Shown here: positions 1 through 6,564 of the stretch, piece by piece | How positions within the stretch are numbered: the first letter of the stretch is position 1 | Layout: every line of letters begins with the position of its first letter | Source: Verrucomicrobiota bacterium | GTDB taxonomy: Bacteria; Verrucomicrobiota; Lentisphaeria; Oligosphaerales; Oligosphaeraceae | Reading direction: 5' to 3' | DNA length: 8,133 bases | Assembly: GCA_022709995.1 (NCBI GenBank) | Contig: JAKLHU010000075.1 | Span: 1 to 8,133, forward strand | Position numbers and translations under genes: made by a program | The notes under the pieces: model-generated | Told to the model about the DNA's origin: nothing | Database searches by the model: none | What the model saw: the letters and a program-made list of their open reading frames with translations, nothing else

Positions 1-229
1 GCGAGCACGGGCTGGAAGCCCGTGTCACTTCTTCCGTTTCCCATACAGTGCGTTGTGTCGATGGTTTGCGAGCACGGGCTGGAAGCCCGTGTCACTTCTT
101 CCGTTTCCCATACAGTGCGTTGTGTCGATGGTTGGCGAGCACGGGCTGGAAGCCCGTGTCACTTCTTCCGTTTCCCATACAGTGCGTTGTGTCGATGGTT
201 GGCGAGCACGGTCTGGAAGCCCGTGTCAA
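1..229. repeat. 67-bp head-to-tail tandem repeat with an internal hairpin, 3 full copies plus 1 partial
   Basis: Copies begin at 1, 68, 135 and 202, giving an exact 67-bp period. The first three differ only at the last base (T in copy 1, G in copies 2 and 3). The fourth matches for about 27 bases and then decays. Each copy carries an inverted repeat with an 8-bp stem and a GGA loop, CACGGGCT-GGA-AGCCCGTG, at 6-24, 73-91, 140-158 and 207-225. In the fourth copy one stem base is changed (G to T), which breaks a pair. Because 67 is not a multiple of three, all three forward frames pass through the array, producing short spurious reading frames. The array probably continues to the left of the window. 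From memory, the GGGCTGGAAGCCC core is a common intergenic element in planctomycete and verrucomicrobial genomes; its function is unknown. Confidence 0.95.
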
Positions 230-305
230 CTCTCCCGTGCCGTTTTGGCGTCGACGCCGGGTAAGTGTCTGACCGCCCCGGGAGAGGCAAGGCGCCAATT
301 CAAAA

Positions 306-2357
306 ATGAAATTTCCTGCCATGCACTCAGAACAACCATCCAATCAGGTTCGGGAAGGGCTGTCGGCGCGTCTGTTGCGGTTTTATCTCGGCGCCGTGGT
401 TTTCATACTGCCGTTTAAGTTCGGCGGTTTTGTCAGCAATGGCGAGCAGGCGCATTTTCCTCTTGACGTCTGGGAATGGCTTTTATTCACGTGTCTGCCG
501 AGCTACTTGGTGCCGGTCTTGTGCGGCATTGGCCTGGTGGCGGCGGTGCTGATACATCCGCGGCCGCGGCTTGACCGCGGTCTGCTGTCGCCGCTGGTCT
601 GGAGTCTGCCGCTGATCGCTGGCGCCGTCGGGCTGCTGCGGACGACGGAGCGGGATTACGCCTGGCAGTGGTACGGCCATTTCGCCGGGGTCGCGGCCAT
701 GGCCTGGACCGTCTGGTGGTGCCGGGCCGGGGACCGGAAAATCCTCGTCGTGCTGCTCAACTGCCTGGCGGTCGCGGCCCTCTTCGTCGCTCTGCATGGT
801 TGGCGCCAGCATTTTGGCGGATTGGCCGCGATGCAGGCAAACATGGCGGTTTTTTCGGTTGAGCAAGGCGTCCCCGTGCAGGAAATCATGAAGCAGAAGA
901 TGGCGCAGACGCGCAGTTACGGCACGTTTGTCGACCCGAATGTCTATGCCGCCCATCTTCTTTTGTGCTTCCCGTTGACCCTGTTGGCGTTGCGCTCCTG
1001 GGCGCGCCGTTGCTCTCCACGGCCTTTGAGTCTGGCGATCTTCGTGGGCGGCGGTCTGGTTCTGTTCGGCGGCGCCTTGTTTTGGAGCGGCAGCCGCGGT
1101 GCCGCCATCGGTTTGGCCGCTGGGCTTGGCCTGGCCGTCTGGCATTGGCCGCGGTTGCGGGGCTGGCGCTGGCATTGGCTGCTGCCCGCCCTGGCTGCCC
1201 TGCTGGCCGTTGCGGCGTTCACGGCGTTGGCGCGCCAGCGGAGCCGTGACGGTTTGAAGTCGGCTTCGGCCCGGCTCGAATATTATCGGGTCGCCACCCG
1301 CCTGGCCAGTCGGTTCCCCGTCACCGGCGCCGGGCTGGGAGAATTCTTCCCCTGGTACATGCGTCTGAAACCTCTGTCGGCGGAGGAAACCCGCGACCCC
1401 CACAACCTTTTGCTGTCCATGGCCTCGCAATGCGGACTGGCCGGCATGCTGGCGGCGCTGGCGATTATCGGGCTGCCGTTTTACCTGACTTGGAGGCCGC
1501 TTCCCGACCGGCGTCATCTGGCCTTGCGGGCCGCCGCCTGCGCCGGGGCCGGCGCCTGGGGCGTGCATGCCTTGTTCCAGTTCAATGAACTTATCCCGGC
1601 CACGGCCTGCCTGGTCCCCGTGGTCGGCCTGTTGGCTCTCTGCAACCCGCCGCGGGAAGAACTGCCGGCGGGCGACGCTGGCGACACCGCGGCGGACCGC
1701 CCCGTCGTTGCCGGCGTCGGCGCGGTCGCCGCCGGCCCTCGGCTGCCGGTCTGGCTGCGGGTGGTTCTGGTCTTGGGCGGCTGCCTGGTTTGCCTGCCGA
1801 TCGGCCGCGTGCCGGGCGAACGGCTCTTCCAGATTGTCAACTCCAAAAGAGACTTGCATCCGGAAAAGGCCGTCGCCATGCTGCGGGAGGCGAGCCGGCG
1901 TTTGCCGCGTTCGCCCGCTCCGCCCAGGATGCTGGCCGAGGTCGGGATGGCTCTTCGGCAGCTGGACATCGCCGTCGAGGGGGCTGAAGAAATGACCCGG
2001 CGCACGCCGCATCGCGCCGCCGCGTATCTGCGGCTGGCGCGCCTGCGCATCCTGCGCGGCGAATGGAAGCTCGCCGAAACGGCCCTGGAGCAGGCCGCGC
2101 TCTGGTATCCAGGCGATGGTGACGTCTATCTGCTCCGGGCCCTGGCCGCCGTTTCCCGGACAGAGCCGTCCTATCGGCAACGCCTGCAGTGGTGGGACAT
2201 GACGTCGGCCGCCAGAGGCGTCGCCAAAGAGCACGGCGACAAGGTGGCGGTCAGCATCGTCAGCCCGGATTCCATCCCCCTGCGGGATTTGTTCAATACG
2301 GCGCCGTTGACGCATCCTGACGGCAGAACCATCCTTTTCGTCAAAGAGGGTGAATAA
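306..2357 (+). CDS. O-antigen ligase/polymerase-like (Wzy_C family) membrane protein with C-terminal TPR-like region
   Basis: This 683-residue inner-membrane protein probably joins or polymerises lipid-linked glycans on the periplasmic side (the WaaL/Wzy superfamily also includes some protein glycosyltransferases). Residues 1-310 hold about eight hydrophobic segments. Family landmarks are GTFVDPNVYA at 206-215, the WSGSRGA motif at 260-266, the PVTGAGLGEF stretch at 338-347 and the DPHNLLLSMA segment at 364-373, whose His lies in the usual periplasmic loop. Further membrane helices lie around 376-396, 405-425, 430-446 and 482-500. Residues about 515-620 are soluble and helical, with repeated Ala/Leu/Arg-rich helices (for example KAVAMLREASRRLP and KLAETALEQAALWYPGDGDVY) that resemble two or three degenerate TPR units. 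The start is uncertain: ATG 306 has a GGAGAGG at 281-287 that lies rather far upstream, and ATG 321 is an in-frame alternative. gmk begins 39 bp downstream, so the two may share a transcript. The family is fairly sure; the glycan substrate cannot be told, since no glycosyltransferases are adjacent. Confidence 0.82.
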   Translation: MKFPAMHSEQPSNQVREGLSARLLRFYLGAVVFILPFKFGGFVSNGEQAHFPLDVWEWLLFTCLPSYLVPVLCGIGLVAAVLIHPRPRLDRGLLSPLVWSLPLIAGAVGLLRTTERDYAWQWYGHFAGVAAMAWTVWWCRAGDRKILVVLLNCLAVAALFVALHGWRQHFGGLAAMQANMAVFSVEQGVPVQEIMKQKMAQTRSYGTFVDPNVYAAHLLLCFPLTLLALRSWARRCSPRPLSLAIFVGGGLVLFGGALFWSGSRGAAIGLAAGLGLAVWHWPRLRGWRWHWLLPALAALLAVAAFTALARQRSRDGLKSASARLEYYRVATRLASRFPVTGAGLGEFFPWYMRLKPLSAEETRDPHNLLLSMASQCGLAGMLAALAIIGLPFYLTWRPLPDRRHLALRAAACAGAGAWGVHALFQFNELIPATACLVPVVGLLALCNPPREELPAGDAGDTAADRPVVAGVGAVAAGPRLPVWLRVVLVLGGCLVCLPIGRVPGERLFQIVNSKRDLHPEKAVAMLREASRRLPRSPAPPRMLAEVGMALRQLDIAVEGAEEMTRRTPHRAAAYLRLARLRILRGEWKLAETALEQAALWYPGDGDVYLLRALAAVSRTEPSYRQRLQWWDMTSAARGVAKEHGDKVAVSIVSPDSIPLRDLFNTAPLTHPDGRTILFVKEGE

Positions 2358-2396
2358 GTGTATGGCTTGACGCCAGCAAGAAGAGCGAGGACAGCC

Positions 2397-3029
2397 ATGA
2401 ACCAAGGAAACAATATCGGCGTCGCGGTGGTCTTTTCCGGACCGAGCGGAGTCGGCAAATCGACCGTCTGCCGGCATCTGACCGGGCTGCTGCCGGAATT
2501 TCATTTTTCCGTGTCCTGCACGACCCGTGCGCCCCGGCCCGGCGAAACCGATGGTCGTGAGTATTATTTTCTCAGCCGGGAGGAATTTCTGGCCCGGCAG
2601 GCGGCCGGGGAATTTCTGGAATACGCGGAAGTTCACGGAAATTACTATGGCACGCTGCGCCGGGAGTTGGAACCGCGAATACTGGCGGGAGGCGACGTGA
2701 TTCTTGACATCGATGTCCAGGGAGCGCGGCTCGCCCGCCAGGCGCTGGCGGGGAAGCCGGATTTGGCGGCTGCCCTGCTGCTCGTCTTTCTGGCCCCGCC
2801 GTCAATGGCCGAACTGGAACGACGGCTGCGCGGCCGGCAAACGGAAACCGAGGACGCCATCCGGCGCCGCCTTGCCAATGCCGCCAGGGAAATGGCCGCC
2901 TGGCGCGAGTATGATTATGTCATCGTCAACGACGAGGCGCCGATGGCCGCGGAAAAGCTCGCCGCCATTGTGCGTGCCGCCCATTGCCGTTGCGCCCTCA
3001 TGCGAAAGGAGCCTTGGAACCATGCGTAA
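2397..3029 (+). CDS. gmk: Guanylate kinase
   Basis: This cytosolic enzyme phosphorylates GMP to GDP with ATP, the step feeding GTP and dGTP synthesis. The 210-residue length is normal for the family. The P-loop GPSGVGKST is at residues 15-23. The GMP-binding region includes SVSCTTRAPRPGE at 38-50, the REYYF stretch at 54-58 and FLEYAEVHGNYYGT at 73-86. VILDIDVQGA at 101-110 is the conserved strand after the GMP domain, FLAPPS is at 131-136, and the lid RLRGRQTETEDAIRRRL at 143-159 supplies the ATP-side arginines. YDYVIVND at 172-179 completes the set. I chose ATG 2397 because GAGCGAGG sits at 2383-2390, six bases upstream, and the protein then starts close to the P-loop strand. The frame is open back to a GTG at 2358, directly after the preceding stop, but that would add 13 residues that do not look conserved. 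Its 3' end overlaps coaC by 8 bp. No key residue appears to be missing. Confidence 0.96.
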   Translation: MNQGNNIGVAVVFSGPSGVGKSTVCRHLTGLLPEFHFSVSCTTRAPRPGETDGREYYFLSREEFLARQAAGEFLEYAEVHGNYYGTLRRELEPRILAGGDVILDIDVQGARLARQALAGKPDLAAALLLVFLAPPSMAELERRLRGRQTETEDAIRRRLANAAREMAAWREYDYVIVNDEAPMAAEKLAAIVRAAHCRCALMRKEPWNHA

Positions 3030-3615
3030 GACCGATGATTCACCCCTCGACTCGAAACGGCCGCCGGAGAGCCCAATGCTGGTTTTGGGTGTCACCGGCT
3101 CCATCGCGGCCTACAAGGCCGCCGACTTCACCAGCCGATGGCGCCAGGCCGGCCTGGGAATCCAGGTGATCATGACCGCGGCCGCGCAGAAGCTGGTGTG
3201 CCCGCAGACGTTCTGCACGCTGTCGCGCCATCCCGTCATCACGGATTTGTGGACGATGCCGGACTGGCAGCCCGGCCACGTGGAGCTGGCCATGCGGGCG
3301 GCGGCTTTGCTGGTCATGCCGGCGACGGCCAACATCATCGGGAAAATGGCCCACGGCATTGCCGACGACGCCTTGAGCACCTATTATTTGTCCCATGCCG
3401 GGCCGGTGTTTGTCGCTCCGGCCATGAATCCGCGGATGTGGGCGCATCCCGCCGTGCAAGCCAACTGCCGGATCCTGGCCGAACGCGGCGTGCGTTTCAT
3501 CGGCCCGGTCGCCGGGCCGGTCGCCTGCGGCGGGGACGGCGTCGGCCGCCTGGCGCCCGTCGACGAGATTTTCGCCGTCATGACGCGCGCCTTGAAACCA
3601 CGAACCGCGGAATGA
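3022..3615 (+). CDS. coaC: Phosphopantothenoylcysteine decarboxylase (stand-alone CoaC flavoprotein)
   Basis: This FMN-dependent enzyme decarboxylates 4'-phosphopantothenoyl-L-cysteine to 4'-phosphopantetheine in coenzyme A synthesis. The 197-residue protein has the flavoprotein fold signatures: LGVTGSIAAYKA at 22-33 (FMN-binding loop), the active-site His at 86 in GHVELA, PATANIIGKMAHGIADD at 100-116, PAMNPRMW at 133-140 with the substrate-binding Asn136, and ACGGDGVGRL at 168-177 with the Cys169 of the substrate-clamp loop. In most bacteria this domain is fused to the ligase CoaB. Here the protein stops after the CoaC domain and no CoaB sequence follows, so the ligase must be encoded elsewhere. 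The start at ATG 3022 has AAGGAG at 3006-3011, ten bases upstream, and overlaps the end of gmk, implying translational coupling. ATG 3076 (residue 19), preceded by GGAGAG at 3066-3071, is a plausible alternative that would remove a charged, non-conserved tail. A related HFCD flavoprotein is possible, but the PxMNxxMW and Cys loop favour CoaC. Confidence 0.9.
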   Translation: MRKTDDSPLDSKRPPESPMLVLGVTGSIAAYKAADFTSRWRQAGLGIQVIMTAAAQKLVCPQTFCTLSRHPVITDLWTMPDWQPGHVELAMRAAALLVMPATANIIGKMAHGIADDALSTYYLSHAGPVFVAPAMNPRMWAHPAVQANCRILAERGVRFIGPVAGPVACGGDGVGRLAPVDEIFAVMTRALKPRTAE

Positions 3616-4058
3616 CCGCCGCGAGCGACTTGGCCCAGTCAGGCTGAGCTATCAAGGCAGAGCCCGTCCGAAAAGTTGCCTACGCCGCGCTTGCCGCGGT
3701 ATCAAGGGCCATGAGACTTTTCTCAGCCAACCTTTGGTTTCATAGGAGCCTTACCGCAAATCCGGCAGCCCGTGATGTCATGACGGCATGGAGACCGCTG
3801 TCCACGACACTTTCCTCGCGCGCGACCAATTGGGTGGAGGATCCCCCTTTGGGTGGGTGGGCTTGATTTCTGCGGACGGCGGGAAAAATAGTTGGCAAAG
3901 GCACATTTTACAAACGTTTTCTGACAGTATCATCTGAAATAGTATCTTTCCCATGACTTGCGGCCATCCGAACAGTCCCCAGCCCAGCGCCTTGCGCTTG
4001 TTCAAGTGCATGAAGCCGATGCCCATGACGTGATGATCGGCAGTAACCGCCTTCGTTT

Positions 4059-4090
4059 TATCCGCGGATGACGCTGATGAGCGCTGATTT
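4059..4090. repeat. Degenerate short-period intergenic repeat (CCGCGGATGACGCTGATGA type)
   Basis: The segment reads TATCCGCGGATGACGCTGA and continues with TGAGCGCTGATTT, so GATGACGCT and GATGAGCGCT follow one another with a period of about 9-10 bases. GCGGATGA recurs at 4122-4129. From memory, elements of this kind, with short GATNACGC units after ATCCGCGGAT, are frequent between genes in Verrucomicrobia, Lentisphaerae and related bacteria. That it is a genomic family member is inferred, because only one copy lies in the window. Confidence 0.45.
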
Positions 4091-4254
4091 TCAAGGCGCA
4101 TCTTGACAATCGGCGTCCTCTGCGGATGAATCTTTCGACAAAGGCGTTACGGACGGCGTCAAGCCCATACTGGTGTCACCCCGAGGGAGAGCGCGCCAGG
4201 ACCTTGCGTCGATGCCTCCACGGGTCGGCGTCGGTTCCGGCCGGTCGAGTTGTT

Positions 4255-4283
4255 TTTTTGCGGATGGGCGATTATCGTATAGT
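4255..4283 (+). promoter_or_regulatory. Weak candidate sigma-70-like promoter upstream of the NAD kinase
   Basis: A TATAGT hexamer at 4278-4283 resembles a -10 box, and TTTTTG at 4255-4260 stands 17 bases upstream as a poor -35 match. Transcription would begin about 70 bases before the NAD kinase start, in the AT-rich patch closest to that gene. A perfect TTGACA lies farther up at 4103-4108 but has only a poor -10 partner (ATGAAT at 4126-4131). Promoter consensus in this organism is unknown, so this is only a guess from position and composition. Confidence 0.25.
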
Positions 4284-4361
4284 TTTGTTTTCACATGGCC
4301 GCTTTTCCGACCGGCCTCTGGGGTCCATACCATCATCTTTCCCACCGAACAGCAGCATACC

Positions 4362-5141
4362 ATGGATGATTTATTCAGGAAAAAGGACTTGCGGGTCACG
4401 GTCGTGGGCCGGAATCTGGACGACATCGTGCCCTTGATCCGATTGCATCCGGTGACCTTGGTCGAGGATGCGCCGGATCTGGTCATTTCGCATGGAGGCG
4501 ACGGCTCGTTGCTGGGCGCCGAGCTGCGCTTTCCGGGAATCCCGAAATGCCCGATCCGGGACCGTCGGCAAAATCCCAAATGCCCGCGGCACTCGGAACT
4601 GACCACTTTGGCCAAGCTCTTCAATGGCGAATTGAAGAAAAACTATCTGGAAAAGCTGGAGGCCGTCACGGAAAACGGCGCCCGGCTGTGCGCCTTGAAC
4701 GACGTCGTCCTCACCCGCCAGCTTGCTTCCAGCGCCGTTCGCTACCGGATTTGGATTGACGGCGAGCTGTTTCGGGGCCAGGTGGTCGCCGATGGTTTGG
4801 TGGTGACGACGCCGTTTGGCAGCACCGGCTATTACCAGAGCATCACCCGCGGCAACATCCAGGCCGGCATCGGCCTGGCCTTCAACAACGCCATGGACCT
4901 CCTCGGCCACACGGTCATCCGCGGGGAAGCGCGGCTGACCATCCAGCTGCTGCGGGGGCCGGCCGTCATGATGGCGGACAACAACCCGCAACACCTTGAG
5001 CTGGACACCGGCGCCATGATCCATGTCCATGTCCTCCCCGAACGCACCCCCGTCTACGGCGTCGATGTGTTCCGCTGCCTTGACTGCTATCATCTCCGCA
5101 AAGACGGCGTGGCCGATGCCAGCGCCGGCGCCCGGTCCTGA
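4362..5141 (+). CDS. nadK: NAD(+) kinase, short variant with a cysteine-containing segment after GGDG
   Basis: This enzyme phosphorylates NAD+ (or NADH) at the 2'-hydroxyl of the adenosine ribose to make NADP(H). The 259-residue protein shows the diagnostic order: ISHGGDGSLL at 42-51 with the ATP-binding GGDG at 45-48, ALNDVVLTR at 111-119 with the Asn-Asp that binds the nicotinamide-side ribose, and ADGLVVTTPFGSTGYYQS at 143-160, the glycine-rich NAD site. GIGLAFNN at 169-176 is typical of short family members. Unusually, the segment after GGDG reads PGIPKCPIRDRRQNPKCP (58-75), with Cys63 and Cys74, where most bacterial enzymes have a GINxGxLGFL stretch. A second cysteine pair is at 239 and 242 (FRCLDC). 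The start is uncertain: ATG 4362 gives a normal N-terminus but lacks a clear Shine-Dalgarno, TTG 4389 has AGGA upstream, and the frame is open back to 4173, though that extension looks unrelated to the family. plsY follows after 67 bp. Confidence 0.88.
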   Translation: MDDLFRKKDLRVTVVGRNLDDIVPLIRLHPVTLVEDAPDLVISHGGDGSLLGAELRFPGIPKCPIRDRRQNPKCPRHSELTTLAKLFNGELKKNYLEKLEAVTENGARLCALNDVVLTRQLASSAVRYRIWIDGELFRGQVVADGLVVTTPFGSTGYYQSITRGNIQAGIGLAFNNAMDLLGHTVIRGEARLTIQLLRGPAVMMADNNPQHLELDTGAMIHVHVLPERTPVYGVDVFRCLDCYHLRKDGVADASAGARS

Positions 5142-5208
5142 ACCGGCTCGGCCGCGGCCAATCGACACCTTCACTCACCATCCCTTATGCCATCAGGAAA
5201 GGGTCGTT

Positions 5209-5862
5209 ATGCCTCTAATGAATTTTGTCTCCAGCGGCGTCGTTGTTTTTCTGCTGTCGTATATGGTCGGCAGCATACCATGCGGCTTTCTGATCGGGAA
5301 ATTCAATGGCTTGGACATCCGTCGCCACGGCAGCCGCAACATCGGCGCGACCAATGTCCGCCGGACCCTGGGAAAAGACTGGGGCTTGATTTGTTTTGTG
5401 CTGGATTTTCTCAAAGGGCTGCTGCCGGTGGTGGTGATCGGCCATGGCTTGGCGGTGAACTGGCACGTCGGTTTCGGCTGGGGAGGCATTCTGGCCGCCA
5501 CCGGCGCGGTGATCGGGCACGTCTTCCCCTGCTGGCTGAATTTTCATGGCGGCAAAGGGGTGGCGACCAGTCTGGGCGCGGTTCTGGGGGTGGCTTTCTG
5601 GCCGGTGCTGATTGGCGGCCTGGTCTGGCTGGTGGCTTTTTTCACGGTGCGCATCGTTTCGATTGCCAGTATGGCCGCCGTGGTGGGCATGGCGGTCTCG
5701 TCCCTGGTCATGCTCCTGGCCGGCGCCCGCAGCATGCACTGGTCCATTTCCCTGCTTCTGTTTGCCATTGCCGCCTTGATCGTCATCCGGCACAAGGAAA
5801 ACATCACCCGGATCCGGGAAGGCCGCGAACACGTGTTCGTGAAAATTAAACCGCGGAAGTGA
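5209..5862 (+). CDS. plsY: Acyl-phosphate:glycerol-3-phosphate acyltransferase PlsY
   Basis: This integral membrane enzyme transfers the acyl group of acyl-phosphate to the 1-position of glycerol-3-phosphate, giving lysophosphatidate for phospholipid synthesis; it normally works with PlsX, which is not in this window. The 217-residue protein has the expected length and about five to seven hydrophobic segments. Signature loops are GSIPCGFLIGK at 21-31, GSRNIGATNVRRTLGK at 41-56, LDFLKG at 65-70, FHGGKGVATSLG at 112-123 and the cytoplasmic end RHKENITRIREGRE at 194-207. The second loop has Arg43 where GSGNIGATN is the common form; I believe this substitution occurs in relatives and should not abolish activity. 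ATG 5209 is chosen because AGGAAAGGG at 5195-5203 lies five bases upstream. Reading frames that start further upstream overlap the NAD kinase and lack family features. The next gene begins 15 bp downstream, so plsY and the YdjY gene are probably one transcript, likely with nadK. Confidence 0.95.
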   Translation: MPLMNFVSSGVVVFLLSYMVGSIPCGFLIGKFNGLDIRRHGSRNIGATNVRRTLGKDWGLICFVLDFLKGLLPVVVIGHGLAVNWHVGFGWGGILAATGAVIGHVFPCWLNFHGGKGVATSLGAVLGVAFWPVLIGGLVWLVAFFTVRIVSIASMAAVVGMAVSSLVMLLAGARSMHWSISLLLFAIAALIVIRHKENITRIREGREHVFVKIKPRK

Positions 5863-5877
5863 CGCGAGGTGACACCG

Positions 5878-6564
5878 ATGCCGAGCCGTATCCTGACCCT
5901 GGTGACTCTGTTTCTCACGCTGGCCGGCGGGCTGGCCGGAGTGGCTGCCGATGCCCAGAACCAGCCCGCGATCCCCGGCGCGACCGCCTTGCCGGACGGC
6001 AATCTGCTGGTCGGGGACATTACTGTCCGCCGCGCCGCCGGCGAACTGGCCTTCCCGGCTAAAATCGTCCTCGAAGCCGGGCCTTTGGAGGTGATTGTCG
6101 CCCATCCGCACGGACGCCTGCATGAAACGCTGCTGGTGACGGAGGTGAAGGCCTTGCAGATCCAGACGATGCTGTACCTGCTGGGAGCAGAAAATGGCCG
6201 GCGGCTGCCTGAACCGGGCGAAAAACAGGGCGCCTTGGTGGATATCGACGTGGAATGGACCGACGGCAACGGCGAAAAGCAACGCCAGCCGATCGAAAAC
6301 TGGATCCAGGACCGCCGGACCGAAAAGACCATGCGGCGGATCGGCTGGGCCTTTGTCGGCTCCGTCATCCAAGAAGGAAAATTTCTAGCGGACGTCGAGG
6401 GCAACGTGGTGGTGAATTACTCCGTGGGCTCGACGGTTTTGGATGTGCCGGACCCTGATAGCCGGTCGGATGACACATTGCATTCGGTGCACACGGACCA
6501 TGTCCGCGCCGCGGGCGGCGCCGGCCAGGCGGTGACCGTGGTGTTCAAGCCGCGACGACAGTAA
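5878..6564 (+). CDS. Secreted YdjY-domain protein, function unknown
   Basis: A 228-residue exported protein. Residues 1-29 form a signal peptide: MPSR, a hydrophobic core ILTLVTLFLTLAGGLAG, then VAADA-QNQ, with likely cleavage after residue 24 or 26; there is no lipobox cysteine. The mature part resembles the YdjY domain: VRRAAGELAFPAKIVLEAGPLEV, a HPHGRLHETLLVTEV core at 76-90, then LQIQTMLYLLGA at 93-104. It ends with a beta-rich tail (VVVNYSVGSTVLDVPDP) and a closing AVTVVFKP at 218-225. His76, His78 and His82 in the core, and an HxxHxxH array at 202-208, might bind metal, but that is inference. YdjY proteins are often found in planctomycetes and other PVC bacteria and have no established biochemical role that I know of. 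GCGAGG at 5864-5869 supports ATG 5878; a GTG at 5869 overlaps that site and is less likely. The gene follows plsY by 15 bp, suggesting co-expression. Confidence 0.75.
   Translation: MPSRILTLVTLFLTLAGGLAGVAADAQNQPAIPGATALPDGNLLVGDITVRRAAGELAFPAKIVLEAGPLEVIVAHPHGRLHETLLVTEVKALQIQTMLYLLGAENGRRLPEPGEKQGALVDIDVEWTDGNGEKQRQPIENWIQDRRTEKTMRRIGWAFVGSVIQEGKFLADVEGNVVVNYSVGSTVLDVPDPDSRSDDTLHSVHTDHVRAAGGAGQAVTVVFKPRRQ

Larger units (their letters stand above)
3616..4361. other. Long intergenic region without a convincing gene
   Basis: About 746 bp separate coaC from the NAD kinase. An ATGA overlap at the coaC stop opens an 11-residue frame (3612-3647) that is too short to call. Around 3880-3960 the DNA is clearly more AT-rich than its surroundings (pieces such as GGGAAAAATAG and ACATTTTACAAACG). 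A hairpin CCGCG-CTTGC-CGCGG at 3685-3699 lacks a T-run and is not a good terminator. A repeat-like element lies at about 4059-4090, and GCGGATG recurs at 4064, 4122 and 4260. A stretch near 4173-4185 (GTGTCACCCCGAGGGAGAG) resembles another common bacterial intergenic repeat. A 107-residue minus-strand reading frame (4101-3778) has no ribosome site at a normal distance, starts inside the repeat element and matches nothing I recognise. The region may be decayed sequence or hold an unrecognised small RNA. Confidence 0.7.

Noticed and set aside
1..229. Possible CRISPR array
   Set aside because: The whole 67-bp unit is repeated with no variable spacers, and no cas gene is present; it is a simple tandem repeat.
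22..418. Several short overlapping reading frames through the repeat array, both strands
   Set aside because: They arise because the repeat period shifts frame by one each copy. The peptides are just the repeat translated, with TGWKPV-like or DTGFQPV-like pieces, a frequent source of false gene calls.
483..2636. A 717-residue open frame on the minus strand
   Set aside because: It lies opposite the ligase and gmk genes. Its translation is rich in Gly, Gln, Arg and Pro without domains or hydrophobic pattern, as expected for the shadow of GC-rich coding DNA.
3685..3699. Hairpin CCGCG-CTTGC-CGCGG as a terminator for coaC
   Set aside because: The stem is only 5 bp and no T-run follows it.
3778..4101. 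A 107-residue minus-strand frame in the long gap
   Set aside because: Its first residues translate the intergenic repeat element, there is no ribosome site at normal spacing, and I recognise no family. The middle part looks somewhat protein-like, so a decayed fragment cannot be excluded.
4371..5174. A 267-residue minus-strand frame opposite the NAD kinase
   Set aside because: The plus-strand frame carries clear NAD kinase motifs; the opposite frame has no recognisable domain.
5215..6404. Long minus-strand frames opposite plsY and the YdjY gene
   Set aside because: They are complements of well-supported genes and give low-complexity, Gln- and Arg-rich translations.
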